From: a bacterium
GTDB lineage: Bacteria; Ratteibacteria; UBA8468; B48-G9; JAFGKM01
DNA: 12,511 bases
NCBI GenBank assembly: GCA_035371905.1
Contig: DAORXQ010000050.1
Span: 1 to 12,511, forward strand
Reading direction: 5' to 3'
The notes under the pieces were generated by a model. The model did no database searches. It had not been told where the DNA came from and saw nothing but the letters and a program-made list of their open reading frames with translations. Shown piece by piece: positions 1-6,266 of the stretch. Numbering within the stretch: the first letter of the stretch is position 1; every line of letters begins with the position of its first letter. Both the position numbers and the translations under genes were made by a program.

Positions 1-2
1 AA

Positions 3-269
3 ACATCAGCGGCAAATATGGAGCCGAAAAGGTTGAAAGAAAAATTTGGTAATAAAATTGTTTTCTGGGGTGGGGGATGTGATACACAGCATGTTTTAGG
101 CAGGGCAACACCAGAAGAAATCCAACAACATGTAAAAGAACGGCTGGATATTTTCAAAAAAGGCAGTGGTTATGTTTTCAATCAGGTTCATAACATTCAA
201 GCAAATGTTCCACCAGAAAATATTGTTGCTATGCTTGAATCTGCCTATAAATATGGAAAAAACAAATAG
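3..269 (+). CDS. URO-D/MtaA-superfamily protein, C-terminal fragment (5' end off window)
   Basis: The open frame enters from the left edge in frame 3, so the ATG at 18 is internal. About 88 residues are visible. The segment has the C-terminal signature of the uroporphyrinogen decarboxylase superfamily, which includes the MtaA/CmuA methyltransferases: a 'GNKIVFWGGGCDTQ' strand-loop, then 'TPEEI', then 'VHNIQANVPPENIVAM' near the end. The Cys in GGGC lies where MtaA/MtbA-type enzymes carry their last zinc-ligand cysteine (family knowledge). The other expected ligands (HxC) would be outside the window. Methyl transfer to or from a corrinoid protein is therefore possible, but true heme-pathway HemE activity is unlikely given this sequence style. 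A complete paralogue lies on the opposite strand at 1899-3005, next to sugar isomerase genes. Substrate unknown; the family call is secure. Confidence 0.85.
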   Translation, partial: TSAANMEPKRLKEKFGNKIVFWGGGCDTQHVLGRATPEEIQQHVKERLDIFKKGSGYVFNQVHNIQANVPPENIVAMLESAYKYGKNK

Positions 270-289
270 TCAATAATGTCTGTTGTAAT

Positions 290-329
290 CTTTGTCTCTC
301 AATCATCTCCACTGCCCACCTTAAAGGTG
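290..329 (+). repeat. Dispersed hairpin repeat, copy A
   Basis: This 40-nt segment matches the minus strand of 8047-8086 at 35 of 40 positions by eye. It starts CTTTGTCTCTCAATCATCTC and ends in a short palindrome (CACCT-TAA-AGGTG, 317-329). Weaker similarity (GAAG..GATTTG-like) continues to about 350, and a CACAAAAG at 361-368 may correspond to the GACAAAG end of copy B. The copy lies between the stop of the URO-D fragment and the 3' end of the convergent tRNA. No gene is visible in 270-371. The function is unknown; it may be a REP-like or MITE-like element. Confidence 0.7.
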
Positions 330-371
330 TCCTCTGAAGATGAATTTGGTTTTTAGTTCTCACAAAAGAAG

Positions 372-443
372 TGGACCCGGGCGGATTCGAACCACCAACC
401 AACGGATTATGAGTCCGCTGCTCTGCCGTTGAGCTACGGGTCC
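372..443 (-). tRNA. tRNA with CAU anticodon (Ile2 or elongator Met)
   Basis: The minus strand folds as a full cloverleaf of 72 nt. The acceptor stem is GGACCCG/CGGGTCC, the D arm GCTC/GAGC with a short 7-nt loop, the anticodon stem GCGGA/TCCGT around loop CTCATAA, the variable loop TGGTT, and the T arm GGTGG-TTCGAAT-CCGCC with discriminator A. CCA is not encoded. It is not an initiator: the first pair is a normal G1-C72 and the anticodon stem lacks three consecutive G-C pairs. CAU can mean elongator Met, or Ile2 once the C is modified to lysidine. C4-G69 and C5-G68, together with the ACTCATAAT...TTGG context, resemble E. coli tRNA-Ile2, so I lean to Ile2, weakly. The minus-strand promoter at 458-485 lies just upstream. 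Confidence 0.95.
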
Positions 444-457
444 TCTTTTTATTACAT

Positions 458-485
458 ATTATACTACTATTTTTAATTTTTTCAA
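458..485 (-). promoter_or_regulatory. Promoter for the CAU tRNA
   Basis: On the minus strand TTGAAA (480-485) is followed after 16 bp by a perfect TATAAT (458-463). A start about 7 nt on would lie near 451, some 8 nt before the mature tRNA 5' end at 443. The -35 box overlaps the stop codon of the isomerase-like gene, so the tRNA has its own promoter and could also be reached by read-through from that gene. Confidence 0.65.
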
Positions 486-1885
486 TAGTGGTGGTAGATT
501 GACCAATTTTTATATTTCACAAGTGCTTCCTCAACTGCATCTGAAATTTCTGATAAATTTATGATAGTATGATGCTCAAAACCATTTTCACATATAAACC
601 ATAAAAGTTTCTGTAAATTATTTATTTTTGCTACTCCAATCCCTCCGAATGTCTCTATTTTATCATCTGTTATCTCTCCTTCTCCGAGATATCCTTTTAT
701 AATTCCAAAATTATCATCTGTTGAAAGCCGTAAAAAAGTGAAAGGTGATTTTTTCATATTTCCTATAACAGCACCATAAGCATTTTCCTTTCCCACACTT
801 TCTGATATTATTTCCTGATAACTTATCTTTGATTTCTTTAAAACAGAAACAGGAAAATTACTGCAGTGGAATAAAACAACTTTGTCTTTCTCATCTTTAT
901 AATTATTATTTAAATCAACTATAGCACTTGGAAGACCTGAAGCAATCTGAAGAATATACATACTCAATGTACCCGTTATATCAACTTCACAGGCAGAAGG
1001 AATTAAAGTGTCTGACAGATAACTTAATACAGCACACGGAACTATACCAAAATTTTCTTCTATTGAAGTCCAGCACTGAAATCCAATACCTTTTATATCA
1101 TTCTGGGAAATCCAGTCCTTTATTACAATTTTAAGTTTTGAAAATTTTATTAATGATTGAAGCGGAACATCTTTACTCTCCATATAATTTCTGAATTTTT
1201 CTATTTCATTTTTTACTCTTTTATCATCATCCTTTATTCTTGAAATTCTTGCAAAAATCTCTGATAAATCAAGAACATCAACACTTATTCCATTTTTCTC
1301 AAGTATTTTCTCACTGTATCTGACTGTTTTAAATGCATCAGGTCTTGTCCCTATTGCTCCAAGTTTTAAGTTTTTAAGTCCTTTTACAATTCTGCATATT
1401 CTTTCAAATTTATCTATATCCCTTTTAAACTCATCACTTTCAATTCCTTCAGTATGGTTTTCTGTTAATGTAAATTTAATTCCATACTGATATAAAACAT
1501 TACAGACAGAAATTTTACCGCAGAAACTATCTCTCCTGTTTTTTACATCCATTTTATCTATATCATCAGGAAAAGCATGTATTAAAACAGGAACTGAAAG
1601 ACCTGAAAGTTTTATTGTATCTGCTACTGCTCTTTCATCTCCAAAATTTGGTAAACTTACAATTATACCATCTATTTTATCTCTGTTTTTTATAAATAAA
1701 TCCGCACACTTTTTTGCATCCTGATATGTTTCAATACTCCCGAATTTTGTATCTTTTTCTGTCAATGTTATCACTTCAAATCTTTTACTCAAAAAATTCA
1801 GAATTTTTTCTCTCCCTTCTTTACATAAATGGTCAGGGAAAAAACCCCTATTTCCTATTATCAAACCTAATCCAATTTTTTCCAT
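482..1885 (-). CDS. L-fucose/L-arabinose isomerase-like protein (COG2407 type)
   Basis: This 467-residue protein resembles the fucose isomerase-like family, which interconverts aldoses and ketoses using a divalent metal. The C-terminal half has the family pattern 'GFQCWTSIEE' (268-277), 'ACEVDITG' (298-305), 'VDLN' (323-326) and 'FHC' (339-341). E300 and D324 are 24 residues apart, the spacing of the metal ligands E337 and D361 in E. coli FucI. The third ligand, His, may be in 'EHH' (437-439). At 467 residues it is shorter than classical FucI (about 590) but typical of this looser family, so the exact sugar cannot be read. The start follows a good Shine-Dalgarno (AGGGGGAG). The gene begins 13 nt after the stop of the URO-D-like gene and probably forms an operon with it. 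Family secure; substrate and even isomerase activity inferred. Confidence 0.8.
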   Translation of the reverse strand: MEKIGLGLIIGNRGFFPDHLCKEGREKILNFLSKRFEVITLTEKDTKFGSIETYQDAKKCADLFIKNRDKIDGIIVSLPNFGDERAVADTIKLSGLSVPVLIHAFPDDIDKMDVKNRRDSFCGKISVCNVLYQYGIKFTLTENHTEGIESDEFKRDIDKFERICRIVKGLKNLKLGAIGTRPDAFKTVRYSEKILEKNGISVDVLDLSEIFARISRIKDDDKRVKNEIEKFRNYMESKDVPLQSLIKFSKLKIVIKDWISQNDIKGIGFQCWTSIEENFGIVPCAVLSYLSDTLIPSACEVDITGTLSMYILQIASGLPSAIVDLNNNYKDEKDKVVLFHCSNFPVSVLKKSKISYQEIISESVGKENAYGAVIGNMKKSPFTFLRLSTDDNFGIIKGYLGEGEITDDKIETFGGIGVAKINNLQKLLWFICENGFEHHTIINLSEISDAVEEALVKYKNWSIYHHY

Positions 1886-1898
1886 TTTCTCCCCCTTT

Positions 1899-3005
1899 TT
1901 ATTTTAATATTTTTTCAACAGGTTGATTTGCTATTTCATACATTACTATTATATTTTCAAGTTTTACAGAGTTGTCAATTTCTGTTGTTGAACCAATAAA
2001 ATATCCAGGATAACAAATTTTTATTGTTTCTATACATTTTTCCTTCACTTCTTCAGTTGTTTTTAAAGACAGTAACTGACTCATATCTATTCCACCTGTC
2101 AGAAAAATTTTATTTCCATATTTTTCTTTTATTTTTTTTATATCCATTCCTGCGACTATTTCAATCGGGTTTAAACCATCTATACCTGTTTCTATTAAAT
2201 CGTCCAGAACTTCCATTATATTTCCATCTGAATGGAATAAACATTTTATATTATACTGGTGCCATGCATCCTGAATTTTTTTCAATCTTGGGAAAAACTC
2301 TTTTCTTAAAAATTGAGGAGAATGCAATAACATGTTTTTACAGGCAATATCTCCATAAGTTAAAACACATGGCGAAAGATTTCTATCTGCAATTGTATGA
2401 CATATTAAAACCTGTAAATCTGTATATACTTCAAAAAATTCACTGATAATATCAGGATTTTCAGCATAGATATAGGAAAAAAATTCAAATCCAAGATAAT
2501 GTCTTAATAAATCAAGTCCTGTTCCCTGTTCAGCAAGAAGGTTAATTGTATCTCCTATATATGATTGGGTTTTTAAAAAATCGTTATGATATTTTTCTCT
2601 GTATGCTTTCTGATTTGATTTTATTTCTTTAATATTTTCAGAATATTTAATTATCAGTTTTTTTATAAATTCAATTCCATCTTTTTCATCATAGAAAGGT
2701 CTTTTAACAATCCATGAAGTTTTCTCATAAGGACTTGAATGCCATACAAAACCAAATTCATCTGTATAATCAGTTTCTTTCAAAGGACCAAAACCAAAAC
2801 TTCTTGTCATATCGCATAATTTATTTACTACTTTTCCTGCTATAATTTTCAATTTTTCTTCTTCTTTTTCCCACATTTCTTCTGGAGGCAATTTTTCACC
2901 ACTAAAATATTCAAAAACATCATCATTTCTGACAAGGTCATAAACAGGGACTCTATCAACTTCTTTTAAATTTAATGTCCTTTCAACTCTTTCTCTTTTA
3001 TTCAT
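1899..3005 (-). CDS. URO-D/MtaA-superfamily protein, possible methyltransferase
   Basis: I place the start at the ATG at 3003-3005 (protein begins MNKRERVERTLNLKEVDRVP), which is the usual opening of these URO-D-like proteins and gives 368 residues. The frame stays open to 3095, but the extra 30 codons look like translated AT-rich spacer. Landmarks are the 'DRVPVYD' N-terminus, 'LFHSDGN' around residues 256-262, 'NPIEI' at 279-283 and 'LTGGID' at 302-307. Zinc methyltransferases of this superfamily (MtaA/MtbA) have HxC plus a later Cys. Here those positions read HSD and GGI, so the zinc site appears altered or absent, unlike the GGGC paralogue at the left edge. No corrinoid protein gene is visible. 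It is co-oriented with the isomerase-like gene 13 nt downstream and divergent from the epimerase gene, suggesting a role in sugar catabolism. No Shine-Dalgarno is seen. Confidence 0.82.
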   Translation of the reverse strand: MNKRERVERTLNLKEVDRVPVYDLVRNDDVFEYFSGEKLPPEEMWEKEEEKLKIIAGKVVNKLCDMTRSFGFGPLKETDYTDEFGFVWHSSPYEKTSWIVKRPFYDEKDGIEFIKKLIIKYSENIKEIKSNQKAYREKYHNDFLKTQSYIGDTINLLAEQGTGLDLLRHYLGFEFFSYIYAENPDIISEFFEVYTDLQVLICHTIADRNLSPCVLTYGDIACKNMLLHSPQFLRKEFFPRLKKIQDAWHQYNIKCLFHSDGNIMEVLDDLIETGIDGLNPIEIVAGMDIKKIKEKYGNKIFLTGGIDMSQLLSLKTTEEVKEKCIETIKICYPGYFIGSTTEIDNSVKLENIIVMYEIANQPVEKILK

Positions 3006-3013
3006 AAGAAAAT

Positions 3014-3042
3014 ATTTTACAATTTTAAAATTTAAAGAGCAA
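3014..3042 (-). promoter_or_regulatory. Weak candidate promoter for the URO-D-like/isomerase operon
   Basis: On the minus strand TTGCTC (3037-3042) and TAAAAT (3014-3019) are separated by 17 bp. The -10 matches 5 of 6 consensus bases and the -35 only 3 of 6. The -10 ends 8 nt before the proposed ATG, so a transcript from here would have almost no leader. This fits the lack of a Shine-Dalgarno at that start. Confidence 0.3.
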
Positions 3043-3046
3043 AAAA

Positions 3047-3074
3047 TTGACATTGCATAAATAATGATTAAAAT
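3047..3074 (+). promoter_or_regulatory. Promoter for the sugar-phosphate isomerase/epimerase gene
   Basis: TTGACA (3047-3052, perfect) and TAAAAT (3069-3074, 5 of 6) are separated by 16 bp. Transcription would start near 3081, leaving a leader of about 16 nt that carries the AAGGAGG at 3085-3091. The promoter shares the 91-bp divergent region with the start of the minus-strand URO-D-like operon, so the two units could be co-regulated. I see no clear operator palindrome. Confidence 0.6.
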
Positions 3075-3096
3075 TATTAAAAACAAGGAGGACAAA

Positions 3097-3927
3097 ATGA
3101 AATTTACGGGAATCAGTGATGAAGCAGGACAATCAATTGAAGTTCAGATTAAAGCACATAAAGAACTTGGATGGGAATATATGGAATTAAGAAATATTGA
3201 TAAAGAAAATTTAACTATGATGAGTGATGAAAAATTTGAAATTGTTTATAAAAAAGTAAATGAAGCGGGAATGAAGGTTTCCTGTTTTGCAAGTTGTATA
3301 GCAAACTGGGCAACTAGAATTTCTGGAGATTTCAAAAAGGACTATGATGAACTTAAAAGAGCAATACCCAGAATGAAAAGATTTAACACAAAATATATAA
3401 GAGTTATGTCATGGCCAAATGATACTGAAAACCCATGGGATGAAGAAAGATGGGCAAAAGAGGTTATAAGAAGAATGAAAGAATTGGTAAAAATGGCTGA
3501 AGATAATGGAATAATTATTGTTCATGAAAACTGTTCCGGATGGGGAGGAGAAAGTGCTGAAAATATGGTAAGATTGGTTGAAGAAATGAACTCTCAAAAT
3601 TTTAAATTGATGTTTGATACAGGAAATGTTGTTGCCCATAATAAAAATGTTGACCCCTGGGATTTTTATATGAAGGTTAAACCATTTATTGAATATGTTC
3701 ATATTAAAGATTACAATAAAGAAGGAAGGGCTACTTTCCCGGGAGAAGGAGAAGCTAAAGTTAAAGAGATTTTAAATGACTTGAAGAAAAGTGGATATGA
3801 TGGTTTTGTTTCAATAGAACCGCATCTGGCAAGTGTTGTTCATGAAGGAAAAGTTGGAGACCCTGAAATTACATATAAAACATATATTACTTATGGAAGG
3901 AAATTAATGGCTCTGATAAATCCATAA
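3097..3927 (+). CDS. Sugar-phosphate isomerase/epimerase, xylose isomerase-like TIM barrel
   Basis: This 276-residue protein has the AP-endonuclease-2/xylose-isomerase-like TIM barrel seen in hydroxypyruvate isomerase, IolE and tagatose-3-epimerase-like enzymes. The metal-binding residues appear in order: E144 in 'VHENCSG', D174 in 'MFDTGN', H202 in 'VHIKDY' and E241 in 'SIEPH'. The start at 3097 follows a strong AAGGAGG (3085-3091) with 5 nt spacing; an upstream in-frame ATG at 3064 lies before that site and before the likely transcription start, so I reject it. There is no signal peptide, so the enzyme should be cytoplasmic. Divergence from the URO-D-like/fucose-isomerase-like pair suggests all three act on one carbohydrate or polyol. 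The substrate cannot be deduced. Its stop lies 6 nt from that of the convergent TPR gene, with no terminator visible. Confidence 0.88.
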   Translation: MKFTGISDEAGQSIEVQIKAHKELGWEYMELRNIDKENLTMMSDEKFEIVYKKVNEAGMKVSCFASCIANWATRISGDFKKDYDELKRAIPRMKRFNTKYIRVMSWPNDTENPWDEERWAKEVIRRMKELVKMAEDNGIIIVHENCSGWGGESAENMVRLVEEMNSQNFKLMFDTGNVVAHNKNVDPWDFYMKVKPFIEYVHIKDYNKEGRATFPGEGEAKVKEILNDLKKSGYDGFVSIEPHLASVVHEGKVGDPEITYKTYITYGRKLMALINP

Positions 3928-3933
3928 AAAAGT

Positions 3934-4482
3934 TTATGCTGATAGTTCTTTTTTCAATCTTTCAAGACACTGGAAAGTAACATCATCTTTATATTTTTCA
4001 TATATTTTTTTCATTACCTTATATGCTTCATAGATTTTACCCATCTGCCTCAATTTATGCGGATACATTCTTACATACGGGATAGTACCAATTACATAAA
4101 TCTTTTTAAATGCGTTCAGTGCTGCTTCGTCATTCCCAAAAGCATTCCACATTATTCCTTCTTCCATATAAAGACGGATATCAAATGGATTATACCACTG
4201 TCCAAGTTTTAATGTTTTTATTGCTGAATTCAATTTTTTATTATCATTTTTTGATAATGCCTGACTCCATTCAAGCCATGCTTTTAAAACATATGCATCT
4301 ACTTCTTCCGGTTTCTGTTTAATTATTCTCCACAGACATTTTTCAGCAAGGTCATAATTACCAAAATGAAAAGCTATATCTGCCTTCAACCACAGTACAT
4401 TTATTATCCTTGATTCATAAAATTTAATACTCAAAATCCCTGAAATTAATATAATGGTGTAAATTAAAAATCTTTTTTTCAT
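3934..4482 (-). CDS. Small membrane-anchored TPR-like protein
   Basis: This 182-residue protein starts with basic residues and one hydrophobic stretch (about residues 5-19, 'FLIYTIILISGILSI'), which reads as a signal anchor without an obvious cleavage site. The rest is helical and resembles tetratricopeptide repeats: 'WLKADIAFHFGNYDLAEKCL' (31-50), a second unit near 'DAYVLKAWLEWSQAL' (62-76), and 'MWNAFGNDEAALNAFKKIY' (110-128) with the A-G-N-x-x-x-A-L pattern. It would act as an adaptor on the outer face of the membrane. It is the last gene of the fhs-sufC-sufB operon, 10 nt after the sufB-like stop and without a good Shine-Dalgarno, so translation is likely coupled. I cannot assign a specific role, and a link to Fe-S assembly is only positional. 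Confidence 0.7.
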   Translation of the reverse strand: MKKRFLIYTIILISGILSIKFYESRIINVLWLKADIAFHFGNYDLAEKCLWRIIKQKPEEVDAYVLKAWLEWSQALSKNDNKKLNSAIKTLKLGQWYNPFDIRLYMEEGIMWNAFGNDEAALNAFKKIYVIGTIPYVRMYPHKLRQMGKIYEAYKVMKKIYEKYKDDVTFQCLERLKKELSA

Positions 4483-4492
4483 TTCTTAACTT

Positions 4493-5563
4493 TCAAACTT
4501 TTTCTGTAACTTTCTTTATTTCTTTTTCAAGAATTTCAGGTAGTCCAAGTATCTCAACATTCATAAAACCTCTTATTATCATTGCCTGTGCTTCTTCCTC
4601 AGGAATTCCCCTGCTTGCAAGATATTCAATCTCTTCTTTTTTTATTTTACCTATTGCTGCTTCATGAGAAAGTTCAACATCCTGATAAAGTGTTTCAAGT
4701 TCGGGTATGGCATGTATTATTCCTTCTTCTGTTATTATTAATCCCCTGCATTCAAGATGTCCTCTTGTCATTGGTGAAACTGCTTTTATATGTCCTCTCG
4801 CAACAATTTTACCTCCATAACTTACCGCTCTGCTTATAATTTCTGCAGATGTATTTTTATTTGCAAGGATACATCTGCTTCCTATATCCTGATATGAATT
4901 TTTAAATGAAACTATAATTGAAGAAACCCTTGCTCTTGAATTTTCTCCCTCAAGTAAAGCAGTTGGATACATCACAATTTTTTTAACAGGTTTTAATGAT
5001 ATATAATTGGAAACGAAAATACCACCTTCTTCTACTACAGCAGCACTTAATGGCTCTACTTCAATATCCTCCTTCCATGAATGAATCATTGTAAAATTTA
5101 AAAAACCACCTTTTGAAATAAAAAACTCTGATATTCCGAGATGATATGCATCTTCTGCTTCTTTTGCAGAAGTACATCCTGTAATTAAATACGCAGAAGC
5201 ATCCTCTTCAATAACAATTATGTTATGAACTTTTTGTCTGAATTTTTTTGATTTTAAATATAAACATGCCTGAACTGGAAATAATGTCTTTACACCCTTT
5301 TTCACCCTTATAAAATACCCGCCCTCTGTATCCTTTTCAAATTCTTTACCTGTTTTTTTAAAAGAAACTCCATAATATTTTTCTTTTATTTCAGGATATT
5401 TCTCAATTGCTTTTCCAATTGGTAATACTTCTACTCCTTCCTGAAAAACCTTTGAAAAAAGAATTTCATTATCTTTCTGAATAAAACTACCCGCTCTTTC
5501 CTTTTCTTCTAAATCAAACCCAACTTTTTCAAGATTTTTTAATTCCTCTTTTTCTATTTCCAT
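4493..5563 (-). CDS. SufB/SufD-family Fe-S cluster assembly scaffold
   Basis: The 356-residue product belongs to the SufB/SufD family (COG0719). The N-terminus 'LEKVGFDLEEKERAGSFIQK' (11-30) is typical of the short forms found in archaea and anaerobes. The beta-helix region ends in 'RGHLECRGLII' (267-277) followed by 'ELSHEAAIGKI' (297-307) and 'YLASRGIPEEEA' (314-325). C272 and the H300-E301 pair match positions important for cluster assembly in E. coli SufB (C405 and the 432-434 EHE region), by my motif alignment. Only one SufB/D-type gene is present, beside one sufC, so the complex may be a SufB2C2 homodimer type. The start has a GAGGAA Shine-Dalgarno and overlaps the sufC end by 10 nt, indicating translational coupling. 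It is shorter than E. coli SufB (about 495). Confidence 0.88.
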   Translation of the reverse strand: MEIEKEELKNLEKVGFDLEEKERAGSFIQKDNEILFSKVFQEGVEVLPIGKAIEKYPEIKEKYYGVSFKKTGKEFEKDTEGGYFIRVKKGVKTLFPVQACLYLKSKKFRQKVHNIIVIEEDASAYLITGCTSAKEAEDAYHLGISEFFISKGGFLNFTMIHSWKEDIEVEPLSAAVVEEGGIFVSNYISLKPVKKIVMYPTALLEGENSRARVSSIIVSFKNSYQDIGSRCILANKNTSAEIISRAVSYGGKIVARGHIKAVSPMTRGHLECRGLIITEEGIIHAIPELETLYQDVELSHEAAIGKIKKEEIEYLASRGIPEEEAQAMIIRGFMNVEILGLPEILEKEIKKVTEKV

Positions 5564-6264
5564 TTACATTCCTCACATTTTTCATATCCATATTTTTTTA
5601 TCATATCAAAAACTATTCTGGGTTTACTCTGACAGGTTATCTTTCCATCCATCATAACACATCCTTTTTCTCCCTCAACATAATCAAGTATGTATCCTGT
5701 ATGAGTAATAATTAAAGCAGAACATTCTGTTTTTTTTATATATTCATTCAATACATTTCCCATAATTGAAATATTTTCAATATCAACTCCTGATTCTGGT
5801 TCATCAAGTAATAACAATTTCGGTTTCTGCAATAAAACCTGAAATAATTCAACCCTTTTAATTTCTCCCCCTGAAAGGTCAACATTTAAATCCCTTCTTA
5901 AAAACTCATCAACCTTTAACTTTTCAGCAAGTTGGTTTATTTCTTCTTCATTTTGAGCAAGATATTTTCCAAGTTGTAAAATTTTTATTCCATAAATTTT
6001 AGGGGGGGTTTGATACATTATACCTATACCCATTTTAGCCCTCTGGCTAATAGGAATATCTGTAATATCCTTATCTTCAAAAATAATCCTCCCTTTTATC
6101 ACTTTATAACCAGAAATTCCCATTATTGATTTTATAAGAGTTGATTTACCTGAACCATTTGGTCCAAAAATCACCAATCTCTCATTTTTATTAAGAAAAA
6201 GAGAAATATCCTTTATTATTAAACTGTCTCCACCTTTTACACTTATATTTTCTATTTTTAACAT
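5554..6264 (-). CDS. sufC: SufC, Fe-S cluster assembly ATPase
   Basis: This 236-residue ABC ATPase lacks any membrane segment and pairs with the adjacent SufB-like scaffold, which identifies it as SufC. Visible motifs: Walker A 'GPNGSGKST' (34-42), Q-loop Q85 in 'YQTPP', signature 'LSGGE' (130-134), Walker B 'LLLLDEPESGVD' (150-161) and H-loop His188 in 'ITHTG'. 'LSGGEIKRVEL' and 'DEPESGVD' are close to SufC usage (SGGExKR, DExxSGLD). ATP hydrolysis drives the conformational change of the SufB scaffold during cluster building in the cytoplasm. The C-terminal tail 'YEKCEECKWK' contains a CxxC (C230, C233) that E. coli SufC lacks, to my knowledge. It begins 2 nt after the fhs stop and its last 10 nt overlap the sufB-like start. 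Confidence 0.9.
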   Translation of the reverse strand: MLKIENISVKGGDSLIIKDISLFLNKNERLVIFGPNGSGKSTLIKSIMGISGYKVIKGRIIFEDKDITDIPISQRAKMGIGIMYQTPPKIYGIKILQLGKYLAQNEEEINQLAEKLKVDEFLRRDLNVDLSGGEIKRVELFQVLLQKPKLLLLDEPESGVDIENISIMGNVLNEYIKKTECSALIITHTGYILDYVEGEKGCVMMDGKITCQSKPRIVFDMIKKYGYEKCEECKWK

Positions 6265-6266
6265 TT

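Noticed and set aside
290..329. CRISPR-type repeat
   Set aside because: Only two copies about 7.7 kb apart and in opposite orientation, with no spacer array and no cas genes.
372..443. Initiator tRNA-fMet
   Set aside because: It has a standard G1-C72 pair and lacks the three consecutive G-C pairs in the anticodon stem.
2024..2446. 140-codon plus-strand frame opposite the URO-D-like gene
   Set aside because: It is antisense to a well-conserved protein, has no Shine-Dalgarno, and has the Phe/Leu/Tyr-rich composition of a shadow frame.
3006..3095. Hydrophobic N-terminal extension of the URO-D-like protein (starting MSSLFLIILIIIYAM)
   Set aside because: It is translated AT-rich promoter DNA. 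It overlaps the divergent gene's promoter and Shine-Dalgarno, has no Shine-Dalgarno of its own, and family members start at MNKRERV-like sequence.
3928..3933. Shared terminator between the convergent epimerase and TPR genes
   Set aside because: The gap is only 6 nt and no hairpin with a T-run spans it.
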